Below, in pieces: positions 22,869 through 34,838 of a stretch of DNA of 64,000 bases. This stretch comes from Deroplatys truncata (Eukaryota > Arthropoda > Insecta > Mantodea > Mantidae). The notes under the pieces were generated by a model. That model ran no database searches, was not told the DNA's origin, and worked only from the letters and a program-made list of their open reading frames with translations. Each line of letters opens with the position of its first letter. Position 1 is the stretch's first letter. The translations under genes were made by a program, and so were the position numbers. Where the stretch lies: positions 22,721,001-22,785,000 of the forward strand of contig CM060979.1 of NCBI GenBank assembly GCA_030765065.1, in the 5' to 3' direction.

Positions 22869-24457
22869 TTAGGACTGCATGGTGCAGAAATAGCATCTTG
22901 TTCAGTACAGTACGCGCTAATTTCTCATTGTGTACGAGTAACAGAAAAGGTACGGACGAATGGATGGGGGCACCGAGACCGGTGCAGAGCATCGCACGCA
23001 GGCCAGCCGTCCCCTTGTGTTTCTAACGTGACCCCCGGGAGGGGAGACACTCAAACGGCGACCAGAGCACATCCAGATCTGGATGCCATCATCTACGCAG
23101 AGATAGAAATAGACGGGGTCCCTAATATTGTGGCATGTGGTGTGGTAACACTGTTGCCATAACCATATATTATTACAGTGTTACCACAACCACATACCAC
23201 ATCGGAAACACTGTAATAATATATGGTTATGGCGACAGTGTATGGCTATTTCTTAGCTTGGCAATACAGACCGGTAGTGACTAATAGGAGAGGGAGTAAA
23301 ACCGGTATTATCTTGTGTTAGCGTATAGGGCGCTCTCCTCTTCTAGCGTCACCAGCGAACAGTGCAGACGTGTTTAGGCATGACGCTTCGTCAAGCAGGA
23401 AGGTAAAATGTATCATCTTTAATTTATATTATATTCTTACCATCTAAACTTATACCATGTGAATTCTTAATGTAGGTAGTACCTTCCTTCCTGACCTATG
23501 ATGATTTATGAATATTTAGGTAGTTTTCAGGTGATTTAGGAACTTTATTAGCCTGCCCCGTCGGACCTCGTGTTAGTTTAATGTGGTGATTTTAGATTTC
23601 GGTACCATGCTCTACCCCCCGTAATTATGTGAAAATAAAAGAGGTTACGACAATATTTCCAGATTGAACGCCTCAGACGCCGCCCGATCCCACTCTATTG
23701 GGATCCCCAAAGGAGGTCTCGCCCGAGAGCACCCAGAGGCGGGCATGTCGTAGGATAAATTTTCACAGGGCGTACAGTCATCGCCCAGGCGCAACCCGCC
23801 TTACCGTCGCGTGGTCCTACAACAATGAAACAGGAACATGACGGTACACGAAATGGGGAATAGGGGAGTTGTGGCAGAAGATGAATCACTCCAGCATTCG
23901 CCTACTGACAGAGAGAGAAACCTCGAATCGCACACGTTACCGCGGTGCCACCTTGCTGGGTTTGTGTACCAGTACTCATTAGTTGCGATAGTACGTGTGA
24001 GTTACATTTCATTTTGATGTTTCATAAAGTCAGATTTTAATTATTTACTCATGCAGCTTTCGTGTTATTATGCTGTATCTGAGACCCCAAGTTCTAACCT
24101 CAAAATGCTTAGTTTGCTACTATTTTCTGCACGTTGTTTTTCCGCACCCTGTATATTGGTTACATACGGGTACAAAATCCACTTATTAAACCTAAGCAAG
24201 TAGTTCTCAACAAAGGTAGGATTATCACTTAAGCCAAACTTGAATTAGCTTCATCGCTTGAGAACAGACGCATTGTCTAAACCTTGATTATGACTAACTT
24301 TGAGAATAATAAACATCTGTGGCAACTACTCCATTCATAGGCTGCGTATGTGATATTGACCAATAACGTTCAGCAATGCCCCGAACATCTACCACTCACA
24401 GTCGTATGTTTTATTGGATAAAACGTCACCTCAATACTGAACCATAATAGTATCACT
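22869..24457. other. Unassigned GC-richer region
   Basis: About 1.6 kb with a 162-codon open frame ending at 23162 (22674-23162) that starts in the GC-rich segment and crosses the H fragment, so it is not a real gene. It contains the interleaved inverted repeat at 23130-23240. No protein family was recognised. Confidence 0.4.
23130..23240. repeat. Interleaved inverted repeats X-Y-X'-Y'
   Basis: X (23130-23153) pairs with X' (23176-23200). Y (23149-23182) pairs with Y' (23207-23240) over 34 bp with one mismatch. Y overlaps both X arms, so the two hairpins are mutually exclusive. The repeat motif core is 'ccataaccatatattatta' on one side and 'gtggtaacactg' on the other. Confidence 0.92.
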
Positions 24458-25010
24458 ACTGTAACGCAGCGCTTATGGCCTAAGGTTATCGGAAGGTCGG
24501 CGTCGGGTGGGCAGCATAAACAAAGATAGTTGGCGCTCTCGTCCAGCGGAAGTGCTCCGAGAGAGTTGGTAACGACTGCTGTGATGTGCAGCGAGTCTAC
24601 TTCGGAGCGAGAGATTGTGAAAGTCTTGTGTTCGTCTCCTCAGCGAGTGAACCGTCCGAAACATGAGGCTACGTCACTAATAACGTGAAGTGAAGGAGCA
24701 AATTGAACTAGTTCTCATTATTGAAGTGACTGTGAACTAAGTGAAGCCCCAGAGAGTGTTGATCCAGATTAAAATAGTGACAGTGAGAACTGACAGAAGC
24801 GACAGTTTGAAAACTGGACAAAGTCACAATATACGGAGATTAATATTTACGCCATCCATCTCGTCATTCATGAATTCTGGAGAAATTACAGAATCCTACC
24901 TCAACATCGACTTCGTTTCCATTACCGGAAACCAGCGTATTCCTTCAACTTTGAAAATTGAGTTCTTAACCAGTACACATTCAAATTGTGTCAATTTGCA
25001 AATACATTTT
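24458..25010 (+). other. Possible LTR or leader sequence
   Basis: It starts TGTAACGCAGCGCTTATGG, similar to TGTGACGCAGTTATGG at 63239. Both are followed by a GC-rich stretch and then by A/G-rich text with recurring 'agtgaa' and 'gtgac'. TGTGACG-type starts are common in Gypsy LTRs, but I cannot find the other end or a duplication. Confidence 0.35.
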
Positions 25011-25480
25011 GGACTTAGGTCCCGGGTTCGACTCCCGGTGGTTGCCCACTCTGTCAAGACATTTTCGTGGGTTTCCCTGATTGACATAATTCGGAGCTCT
25101 GTAGTCTACCACAAATTTTCTCTCTCACCTATTTCCCTTTCATGTTTCAGGTTAACTCCGAGGCTGTGGTTCGGTCGGTGGCGGACAGATGGCGTAGAGG
25201 TTCGCGATTTGGAAATTCTTGGCCCTGTTAGAGGAAAGCTTGTCGAGCCTCCACTGTTGGGTCGTGTTTCCCCGGTCCCGCCAGAGGGACATTCCGAGCG
25301 ACCTCCCGTGACCGGGTGGTCAAGCCTGGATCTGTTAGGAACCTCTGCGCGTCTCTGTCGACTTGCGCCGGCCTCGCTCCGCAACCCATACGTCTACTGC
25401 GGTTCCCCACCTCATTCGTTCCTCCCCGGGGGTGTATGCACAAAATATCCGTTGGGGTCGAGGTGATAGGTATCCCTTCC
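25011..25480 (+). mobile_element. SINE-2 type element, 5' truncated
   Basis: It starts in the tRNA-like region with the B box GGTTCGACTCCC and continues 'attttcgtgggtttccctg'. It shares its body with 60176-60657: a 'ggcggacagatggcg' block, 'ctctgcgcgtctctgt' and 'cacctcatt.gttcctcc'. The A box is missing. A 241-codon open frame that crosses this region (24741-25466) is not a gene. Confidence 0.65.
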
Positions 25481-26253
25481 GTTAACTAGTTCTCTCCTCT
25501 CCTATCCTAACTTTTTCATAATTCCCACTGTTGGTAGTTGTTGGTTAGTATTCCGTAAAACATTCGACTGTACACGATGATCTGACAGCTCACACAACCA
25601 TGATTTGGATTTAAACAATAAAATAAGAAAATTATTATTATTTGTATAATCTGTTACATTTTAATCATAGCATTCGATGGCACTCGCGAACCTATCGATA
25701 AACTTGTAACCTCTCGTGGTATTGCCTGTGAAGAAATTGCACCTCTGTGAATATAGTCAAATTCTATAAAAGGTTTGCAAATGAAGGTAAATTTTGTTCA
25801 AGTTTGTCTGTTGTGACGTGAATTAGTCCAAGGACCATGTACTTAGTCCAGAATTTTCCTTTAATGGATTTACCTTTATGTCCAACTTGATAATAATTTC
25901 AGCCTGGTGTAAACGTGTTGCCATGGAGGCGCCTGATCCCCCATTCAGGGAATACCTCCATGTGCAGGTCACTTTGTGTATACCCAGATTACCTGTATAG
26001 CTCTTTGAAGGCAGTTGAACGCTGGAAACCGTTTGTAAGCACCGGCGGAGTGTATAACTTTTACTATGGATAATAATCTAAGGAAGCGAAAAAGTCTTAT
26101 GTGCGACATTCACCCGAGCTTATCAGGTCATTCTGGTACAAAGTCTTATTCTTCTGTATATTTCTTGTTAATCCAGATAACATTTCATTACACATTTATA
26201 CATTTCGTTGTTGGTAATATGAAGAATACAGTAGGTTAGGGGTGACCGACCTA
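25481..26253. other. Unassigned region
   Basis: No repeat or coding similarity recognised. Confidence 0.35.
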
Positions 26254-27076
26254 CTACTTCCTCTACTACGTATAGTAAGTAGGGGAAGTATTGTATTCCA
26301 CCCAAAAATTTGATACAGAGATTTCACTGGAAATATATATATATATTGAGACACCCTGAATCAAAAAAAAATTGAAACATGTCCGTGTGTGTGTCTGTGA
26401 ACAGCATAACTCAGAAACGAAAAGTTGGATAAACACCAAACTTGGTATTTAGGTTCAGTATCTTCCAGAAATGCGACACGAAGGTTTTCAAGAAAATCCC
26501 CAACCAAGACTACCCTTTACATTGAACATTTTTCGAAAATTTTAATTTTCTAAAAAATGCCTCTAAGGATTTTGAATAAAATATCATATGTTAAAGATAT
26601 TTTCAGGACAAATGAAATGTATATTTCGAATTTTCTGGGAATGTCTCCAAAAGTATTCTTCATTGTGAACGACTTTTGCATAACTGGTAAACCATAAGAG
26701 ATAGACAAAATTTTACTACACAAAAATGTAGATCGCGTTAAAATACACAATTTATGTCCTATACATTTTTTTGTTCAGTGAACCATTTTCGAGATATTGC
26801 TTGCTATTCCCCTAAATTTTCCAATACTTTTTCTCACATGGGAATTCGTTATTCTTTTTTTTTTTTGTCCTGGACATGCAAAGAGAATGGAATGCGCCAC
26901 ATAGCAACCAGCGTTAAAATATTTGACTATCACTTAAAGCCTACCAATTCCCCTTGCATCTACAAGAAAATTAGCAATAAGTTTAACATCTCGATTAACA
27001 TGAAACATGGAGAATAAGCGTTTGTAAAAATAGTTTGTACAAGAGTAGAGAAAGTCATATGAGTGTAACGCATCAA
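26254..27076 (-). mobile_element. H element, subfamily A, near complete
   Basis: Left edge 'tacttcctctactacgtata', right edge 'gtagagaaagtcatatgag'. A (TA)n run sits near 26336. All family blocks are in order on the minus strand. Confidence 0.88.
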
Positions 27077-27404
27077 GATTTCTTTTCTCTTGGGCTAGTA
27101 GATTGCTAGAATAAAGTTGAAGGGCCATCTGAAAAAAAAATTATTAATAGCTCTTTTAAATCTGAACTGAAGTATTGTGTAAGTAGAGTAGAATAGAATA
27201 CTGTACTTAGTGGTCTTAAAAATTTTACACGTTCAAATTCAGATAGACCGTACGTATAATATACTGTGGTTCAATGGTTCAGACTATATTCATAATACTG
27301 AACTTTAGAGCCAGTGATATTTACGAGAAATTAAAAGAATAGAAAAAAAGATAAACTAACAACAAAAATCACACAAACAAAACAGAAGAGAAAAACAAAT
27401 GTTC
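27077..27404. other. Unassigned AT-rich spacer
   Basis: Nothing recognised between the H copy and the SINE. Confidence 0.35.
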
Positions 27405-27417
27405 ACAAGCACACGCT

Positions 27418-27708
27418 GTCGTGCTCCGTGGTGTAGTGGTTACCGTGGTAGCCTCTAGTTCCCGAGGTCGCGGGCTCAAACCCGGTGGAGGGCGCTGGAT
27501 TTTTTTCGGAAGTAAAAATTCTTAGCATGGCTTCCTTCGGAAGGGAAGTGAAGCCGGTGGTCCCGTGTCGTAGATTTACGGGCACGTAAAAGAACCTCAA
27601 GCCTGATAAAGAGGCCTCTGAGCAAAATTACCGGTCTTTCACGCCCAATATAGAATGGGACCACAGTAGTTAAACAGCGTCCATAAATAAAACTCCATTT
27701 CATTTTTT
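27418..27708 (+). mobile_element. SINE-1, best full-length copy
   Basis: The head reads 'ccgtggtgtagtggttacc' (A box) and, from 27469, a B-box-like 'cgggctcaaaccc'. The body follows with 'tcttagcatggcttccttcg', 'acgtaaaagaacctcaagcc' and 'accggtctttcacgccca', then the tail 'ataaataaaactcc'. A perfect 13-bp duplication ACAAGCACACGCT lies at 27405-27417 and 27709-27721. This copy best shows the ~290-bp length of the family. Confidence 0.93.
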
Positions 27709-27828
27709 ACAAGCACACGCTATTGTTAACAAAACAAATACCCGCCCCTAAACCACTAATCCTCCCCATCCCACGCTTGACCCTCTTCCTTGCACTCGAT
27801 CTGAGCTGCATAACCTTTTTTTAAAAAT

Positions 27829-29013
27829 TTACCAATTACATCCCCCTCCCCCCTTGAAACCAGCAAAGTCCAACAAGCTAGTAACAAAGGAAGCTGGCAG
27901 GCACTTTCTCCTCAATTCTGTCTTAGTACAATGTGCCAGAATATGAATCCAAGTTTCTTTCTCTCTACACCAGGGACAGATTCTTATGCCTTCTTCATTA
28001 ATGAATTTGATCGCTCTCCATGATCCCAGTATGAGCCAAGCAAGCCCTTGTTTGCTGGCCCTATTTCTGGACAAAGTGTATCGTTCTATACACCATTCTG
28101 TTTTTAGTTTCAATTCTAAGCTTATGATACTTTCTCATTACATTGTGACAGCGTCTGCTGTCGATCTGTATTTTCAGTCACTTCTGTACTTTTCTCCACA
28201 AATTATAGGTCCTTCAAACCAAGTATTACCCATCCCTATTCTCCCCAGCATTCTTGATTTTCACTGCCCCACGGATTTTCCCCTCCCATTCTAAGCTGTT
28301 CCTTATAGCATACTGTTCCTCATACGTGATTGATCCGCGCTCATAATTGTAATTCAATATTTGATCGCCCGTACCTTACATTCAATTGTTTTGCTGAATG
28401 CACCATATTCTTTAAAATCAGCAGTTTTTGTACCTCTTCCTACACTCAAGATACGTTTTAGAAAACCTGTTCTTACTTGATCTAGCCTTTCTATGGATTC
28501 CCACCCCCCAGATCTCCGCCCTATACGTTATTATGGGTCTATAATTGCCCCGTTTATTATCCCTAGCAATTTTACCGCCATATCTGGGGTTCTACTCCGA
28601 GTCGTGCAGTTTCCGCACCTCTCATTCCTGCCTTGAGTTTCGTAATCTCAATGTGTTTAGTTCATCTTCCGTTCGTTGTAACAGTGAAACCTTTACGCTG
28701 TCCAGTTTCTCCCCTGCATATATCCAGGTCTCTGTTCGGCTATATACTGAACAGTTGTTTTCTTTTTATTTGCATTAACGGCCAATATCCATTTGTCACA
28801 ATAAGTCTCAAGCCTGTCTAGATCCTTTTGCAGCCCTTCCACTATAGTAGAGAACAGTGTCATATCGTCTGCATACGAAAGTACTGGGATCCGAGTGTCA
28901 CCGATCTCGGGCGCCTCCACGCTTTCTCTGAACAACATGTCCATTACGTTATCCACAAAGAGATTAAAAAGAAGTGGTGATAAAATACTGCCTTGCCTAA
29001 CACTATTATGTAA
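27829..29013 (-). pseudogene. LINE reverse transcriptase fragment, 5' truncated
   Basis: Minus-strand pieces read, in order: QGSILSPLLFN and VLSYADDMTLF (RT motifs, with the YADD catalytic box near 28870), then LETYCDKWILAVNANK. A connecting region follows in shifted frames with 'SIERLDQVRTGFLKRIL'. The C-terminal segment has ICPWCREKETWIHILAHC, a zinc-knuckle typical of LINE ends (near 27935). Frames change between pieces, so it is dead. It begins within the RT domain at about 29013, as LINE insertions often do. The clade is not certain. Confidence 0.85.
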
Positions 29014-29989
29014 CTATTTCGTATAGATCAATTCCATAGAAATGTCATATCAAACCTACATTTTTAATTCAATAGTTCAATATTTTAAGTAAGTATATAT
29101 GATTCCTCATACTTGAGGTGCCTTATTCAATAACAATGTTCAAAAATCGTAAAGATTAAGGGAATTTAATGTTAAAGATCCTGGTGAGTGGAATACCAAG
29201 AAAAACGCGTATTAAAGTGTCTATTTTCTAAGTACAAATTATACAAGTTAAACGTTGTATATACATCGGATGATTTTATTTTTGTACATCAGGTATTAGG
29301 TCTTCCTTGATTCACAGCGATGATCGCTTCCAAATACAATCATTTCTAAACAGGTTTTCTGGCTTCTTTTACACATATTGCATATCAGTGTCAGTTTGTT
29401 ACGCTGAACATGGATGAATTATCATCAGGGATTAACGCTTCCTTCCAGATCCTGCGTTAGCATCCCATTATAAACAAAAATATCTAAGCAGATATTTCCT
29501 ACAGTATTTCCTGTAACTGTGCCGTAAGAGGCTGACATTCCAAGCGCTTGCTACTTCGTGTTGCTCTCAGTTGATACGAGAGAGACCTTGGCGATTGCAG
29601 AAGCAAGCATCTTGAGAAGATGATTAGAACACCAGGAGAAAGACAACGTGAATTAGACGGCGTCTAAGAGAACAAGGTGGCTATGGATAACGTAAAAAAT
29701 AAAGAAAACGCTGCTAGGAGGGGTAAAAGGATCTAAACTCAGCAAGACCAAAACAGGAAAATAACTAATTAAGTCAAAGAACTGAATGTACAAACAGATG
29801 CAGCGAATCAGGGATGTAACGTGTTTCAAAAACGTTGGTAACGAATCATGCGAAAGGAAACATTAATATAACGGCAACCCTTTTTAACGATTCGTGTATC
29901 ACTAACACTTTCCCTACTACCAGAGGACGTGGGTTTTCACTTTCGAAGAGAAACTCATGACGCATTTAATTTTAACAATTTAATATATA
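29014..29989. other. Unassigned region
   Basis: No family or coding similarity recognised in ~1 kb. Confidence 0.35.
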
Positions 29990-31531
29990 CAAGATGTTTC
30001 AGAAATACTTTTGCAAACTTCGGGTATGGGTTCCTTACACAACAAGAAGGAAAATGTTGATATAAACATATGTCCCATAATCCTTTGTTTTCTCGTTAGG
30101 AGGTGTTCAACACAGTGGTACACTTATAACCACAAAGCTCATAATAAATGCTCGAAATGTCTTCCTCTTGCTTCTATGCATGCCTGTACTCGTCGAATCA
30201 TGGAATGTCGCACCCTGTCAAAAACTCCGGGATGTTGTCGAATGGTTACGCAAGCTTCCATGACACGTCGATGAAGCGTTTCTGCATCCGGGATGGCTGC
30301 TCCATAAACCATTGATTTAAGATGCCCACAGAGGTAAAAATCCATCGGGAGAACGTGCAGGCCATGGAACTGGTCCTCCTCTGCCTATCCATCGGTCTGG
30401 TAGATACCAGTCAGTGCATCTCGAACAATGCGACCAAATGTACCGGAGCCCCATCATGCATAAACCATATGTTTTTTTTTCTTATTTGCAGGGGCACATC
30501 TTCGTGAAGTAAATCGGGAAGAGTGTGCTGGATAAAGTCCCTGTAGACAGCACCAGTAAGACGTGCTGATAAAACGTATGGACCTACCAGACAGTCACCT
30601 ACAATGCCAGCCCACACATTCAGACTGAACTGTTGCTGATGTCTAGCCTGAAGTACAGCATGAGGATTACGATATGCCCATAGGTGTACGTTGTGTAAAT
30701 TAGTAACTCCATCTCTCCCAAACGTTGCCTCGTCTGCAAACAAAACTGACGAGACAAACAATGGATTGGCTGTTTGTGCTAAAAACCATCGGCAAAAGTT
30801 ATCCCGTGGTGGATAAACGGCAGGCGAAAGGCCCTGCACAATTGAATATGATATGGATACAGGAGCTGCTCGTGAAGTACCCTCCATGCTGTCACGTGTG
30901 ATATACCAGATGCCACAGTCAACTGTCTTGTACTTATACCTGAATCGTCTTCGACACACTTTAACATCTGTTCTTCGCGTTCCGGCGTACGAACAACTCT
31001 TGGTCTTCCTCGATCAATAGTCCGTGGTGCAACGGTTCCTGTCTCAGCAAGGCGACGATAAACAGCGACAAAGGTTGGATGGCTCGGTTGTCTTCGGTCT
31101 GGAAACTCCATCTGATAGAGCCGTGCAGCCTCGCGTCCATTACCATTCGCGCGACCATACATAAAAATCATGTCTGCCTGTTCACGAAATGAATATCCAG
31201 CCATGGTGGAACGAAACACGTGCAGTTAACTCACTACATGTACACAATTGAAACGTTGAAGACAGACTAATGAAAAATGACAAAGTAAACGAGTCTCTAT
31301 GGCAACACCTCGCCATCTACCGTATGTAGTACAATGGGTCAACGCCTTCTATGAATGCATAGAGAAATGATGTTTTGAGGTTGGACTCCGGAGGCCGTTA
31401 AACTCACACTTTCAGTGTGACAGGAATAACGCGAAGACCAAGGATTATGGGACATATGTTCATATGAACTGTTTTCTTTCTTTTGGTGTGAGGAACCCAT
31501 ACCAGAAGTTTGTAAAAGTATTTCTGAAACA

Positions 31532-31538
<7 letters not shown>
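29990..31538 (-). mobile_element. Mariner-like DNA transposon (1549 bp) with ~90-bp inverted ends
   Basis: TA dinucleotides flank the element (29988-29989 and 31539-31540). The ends are inverted repeats: 'tgtttcagaaatactttt' near 29994, then 'gggtatgggttcc' and 'catatgtcccataatcctt', mirrored at 31436-31538. The total length and single transposase frame suit a Tc1/mariner superfamily element. The reading frame is disabled, so any movement would need an outside transposase. Confidence 0.9.
30139..31204 (-). pseudogene. Mariner-like transposase, frameshifted
   Basis: Translation from the ATG at 31204 begins MAGYSFREQADMIFMYG, an N-terminal helix-turn-helix of the type Pfam calls DUF4817 (named from memory). 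A second HTH follows (GRPRVVRTPEREEQ... ISTRQLTVASGI). Near 30830 the frame shifts. The catalytic domain then shows SSVLFADEATFGRDG with the first Asp, QQQFSLNVWAGIVGD, and FMHDGAPVH with the second Asp. Near 30400 a stop and further shifts precede WPARSPD and DFYLCGHLKSMVYG, and the usual C-terminal RRVQACIEARGRHFEHLL ends at 30139. Length and motif order are those of a complete transposase, so the damage is only small indels. Confidence 0.9.
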
Positions 31539-31562
<24 letters not shown>

Positions 31563-32614
31563 GATAAAATAACAATATCTAAATAGAGATAGCTATCTTG
31601 AACTTTGAACATTATTAACATTTCATTAAGACTTTCCAACATAACATGACAGCTTCAAATTTAAACTTTCTTGCATGCTATCGTTTGTTGTTAAATTACA
31701 TTAAAACTTATAAATTTCCTAACTTCATTCACTTCTCACTGTGTCTTATAATTCCACAAGTTCCTCTGTGACTGCACACTTTTACTAACTGAATATATAA
31801 AGCGTATGTTTCAGATTTTGACAAACAATTCCTTAGAATGCTTTACTTTTAACTACCAATTTAATTCGCAATAAATGCTACCGACCACTTTATACACCGG
31901 TTAACTGAAGTAGCCTAACAGCTGAGAACCAAATTAAGTAAGTGAAATGAAACGTTTTTACCGGATGATTTGCGGTGTCGGATGTCTAGGTGATGTGCCA
32001 TGTAGAGCCAGCTGGTTGACCTTCACTATCGATGTTCTGGAAAGATCGTCGTTTCTCAAAATGGAATACAGGACCATTTGACGAGTCTTGCAGCCATCCT
32101 ATACTTCTACCAGACGTGTGTAGTGCTGCTTGTATGATGAAATTCTTGCTTTTAAATATTCTCCTGGAATTCTTTGACGTACTGAAGAGAGGCTACATGT
32201 AGTTGTGTCTTATATACAGCAGACAAATAATATTCTCTTCGTAATTTAATACATTGAAGCATGCAGGCGAAGACTTAACTTTACTTATTGAAGTAAAGAC
32301 ACCACTGTATAATATGCAATCCAAGAATCCACTTTACTGCATGAATATGAAGACTCGTGGTGCTGACTGTGTACGAAGCCTGTGTGTGTGATGACTGACT
32401 GACCTGTTCTCCTACTCATAGTGGCTATACACAACTGAATGTATCTCGTGTCGCTAGGCAGCGCACGTTAACCTGCTTCAAGTTCAATATCCCTACGCGG
32501 AACCCTCACTTCAAAAATCAGTGGCGGCACTCTTTCTGCGTAGAGTATTGTGGCGATATATATTGCTGGTTTAATTTCTGGTATATGCGGATTGAATAAT
32601 CATCACAGGAACTA
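31539..32614. other. Unassigned region with (TA)n and a TATA-like box
   Basis: A (TA)n run lies at 31538-31562. On the minus strand a TATATAAG box (32216-32209) precedes a short open frame from an ATG at 32077 (MVLYSILRNDD...) that ends at a CCG|GTAAAA splice-donor-like site at 31962. This could be a first exon or an LTR promoter of an unrecognised element. Evidence is weak. Confidence 0.3.
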
Positions 32615-34320
32615 GATGCATTGGCAATTATTACTACTACACCTGCAACAGCATTCATATCTAGGCAGCATTATGGAAAGTGCAGAAAACGTGTTCGAAA
32701 GCACTTCCGAAGTCTCCATGGAAGAGTTACAATGATTACCAACCTAGCAACAAGAGGTGGATTATCTGTTGGCAAGCCAGGTAAAACAACATCAAAACAT
32801 AGACTTTTAGAAGACATTAAAGCTGGAATCTTGAATTTCCACGAGGATGATACAATATCATATCAGGCTCCAGGGAGAGATACACTCAAAAGAATCCGAG
32901 TTGACGGAAAAGTCAGAGAGCTCGGAAAAATTAAATTGAGTTGTATTTATGAACGCTGTTTAACTGCTGTGGTCCTTAGCGTTCCATTTTATATTGGGCG
33001 TGAAAGACCGGTAATTTTGCTCAGAGGCCTCTTTATCAGGCTTGATGTTCTTTTATGCGCCATAAATCTACGACACGGGAACACCGGCTTTACTTCCCTT
33101 CCGAAGGAAACCACGCTAAGAATTTTTACGACCGAAAAAAATCCATCGCCCTCCGCCGGTTTGAACCCGCGATCTCGGGAACTAGAGGCTAGCATGGTAA
33201 CCATTACACGACGGAGAACGACAGAGATCGGGATCAGATATTTTATGGTTATCGTAAAAGAAGCATATGTATTATTTATTAACAATAGCGAAGACATGTG
33301 TGTTAGTTTTTATAATTTTGCAAAATTACGTCCTCTTAATGTGCATCTCCAAGCTGAGATACACATCGAGATTCCATACAACGTATGTTCATGCAATGTG
33401 CACGAAAATGTTAAGTTTCTTTTGACTGCATTGCACAGCAAACAGGTACCTGTTAAAACTGAATTTCGTGAGTTTATATCCCAATTGATTTGTGACCAGA
33501 ATGAAGAGGAATGCGTGCAGTAGGCTGTAAAAGATGCCCACTTCTGAGTAAAATAGACATTACAGATGACCAGGAATCGCTGGAATCAATGGACAATGCA
33601 GAATGTAAGAGCTTAGATTGAAGGATTAGAGGAATATGTTATTGACTGCATTAAAGAACTGATCAAGAAGTTTGCAAACTTTGCATATCACGTTTATGTT
33701 AAAAACAGCAAGTAGAGATCTTCAAGCGTACTCAATAAAGTATATAAGTTAATAAACCAGTGTCATAGATAAACGTCTCCAAAAACTACACATGCTAGCA
33801 ACAAAATGAGATTCAGAAGTTTATTTTCTCAACTATTGGAGATTTTACCTTACCTGGAAGTCATAAAATCTTTTCTGATGGCGCTGCAGGACACTTTCAA
33901 CAGAAGTGCACTTGGAGGAAGTATTATTTGGAACACAAATCGAGTGGAACTTGAATCTTATCTAAGGAAAGGAGTTGTGGATGCAATTGGAGGGCTAGTA
34001 AACAAGATGACTGTTAAAACTGGAACTAGAGTGTAAAATGTGTGTAATAAAACCAAACATTTGTTCAGGAGATATCCCGGAGTGACGTTGAAGAAGTTAA
34101 AAAATATATTGAGAAAAGGCTTCAGCACACTTCGCCTATTCAAGCCACTCGAAAGGGTTCATTGTGTGAAAATGGTATATGAGTATTCATCTTTCAGTCA
34201 GACTGATTCAAGAGCCCGCGGTTCAGTATCAAACAATAGCAGAGCTTTTTGTTCAGGTCTACTGCATTTAGCGATCCTGCAGTATATGCTAGATCTGTAT
34301 CCTGTGACAGAATAAACCAC
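32615..34320 (+). pseudogene. Decayed multicopy arthropod gene, probably element-derived, split by SINE-1
   Basis: I recognise the pattern but cannot name the family. Before the SINE, residues include GRVTMITNLATRGG and DTISYQAPGRDT. After it come FYNFAKLRPLNVHL, PYNVCSCNVHENVKFLL and CDQNEEECVQ, a Cys/His-rich region that may bind metal. Further on, in shifted frames, are FSDGAAGHFQQK, KGVVDAIGGLVNK and a C-terminal tail ending at 34320. This order (LRP, C.C..H.N, FSDGA..QFK, GKG..D..GG) occurs in a widespread repetitive protein family of arthropods. Multiple stops and frameshifts make it a pseudogene. Confidence 0.65.
32931..33220 (-). mobile_element. SINE-1 copy inserted in a gene-like pseudogene
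   Basis: The minus-strand SINE lies between two halves of a protein-like region. An imperfect duplication flanks it (cagagagctcgga at 32914 and cagagatcggga at 33222). The body and B box are clear. The reading frame happens to stay open across the SINE, giving a 300-codon frame (32621-33523) that is not a real fused protein. Confidence 0.85.
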
Positions 34321-34508
34321 GTGATTCAGCTGTGCAATGTGTTTATCTGCAGTATATCTTACCGTGGATGTGAATGATTCGAAGATTTATTTGTAGTGAG
34401 GGTGGAATATGAAATGAAGTTTTCTTTTATATTTACTTCATGAATCTAATGGTATATAATGAAAATATTTTAAGCTCGTTAAAAAGAAAAACTAGAATTT
34501 CATTTTAT

Positions 34509-34511
<3 letters not shown>

Positions 34512-34553
<42 letters not shown>
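34512..34553. repeat. (CT)n microsatellite
   Basis: About 21 uninterrupted CT units between the pseudogene above and the Penelope-like element. Confidence 0.97.
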
Positions 34554-34556
<3 letters not shown>

Positions 34557-34838
34557 TGTTGTCTTCGACGTGAACGTGTCAAATAAAGAAACTTTAGTGA
34601 ATATTCCTTATTGCAAATAAATCCTAATCGCAAACTACAAACTTGTTTCTTTTGTTGTAGCCACGTTGTTTACCAATGTGACTAAAGCTAGTATACCAGA
34701 GTTATTAAAAGCATGGTTGTCTTCAATTAATTTACAAAAAGTCAAATTCAAGATCTGATTGCACTCACGTGTTGTTGCATACGTCAAAGTTACTTTACCT
34801 TCAGCAGTAACTTTTATAAACAGACACTTGCACTTGCA

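Noticed and set aside
22674..23162. 162-codon open frame on the plus strand
   Set aside because: It crosses three unrelated segments (GC-rich block, H fragment, flank) and has no recognisable domain; length reflects GC-rich composition.
23347..23402. 56-nt segment between a pyrimidine-rich AG and AAG|GTAAAA, exon-like
   Set aside because: Two frames are open, it is short, and no coding features or supporting neighbours exist.
24741..25466. 241-codon open frame on the plus strand
   Set aside because: Its second half is a truncated tRNA-headed SINE; the frame is an accident of that body sequence.
32621..33523. 300-codon open frame on the plus strand
   Set aside because: It reads through a SINE-1 inserted in a decayed gene. 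The SINE part is not protein-coding.
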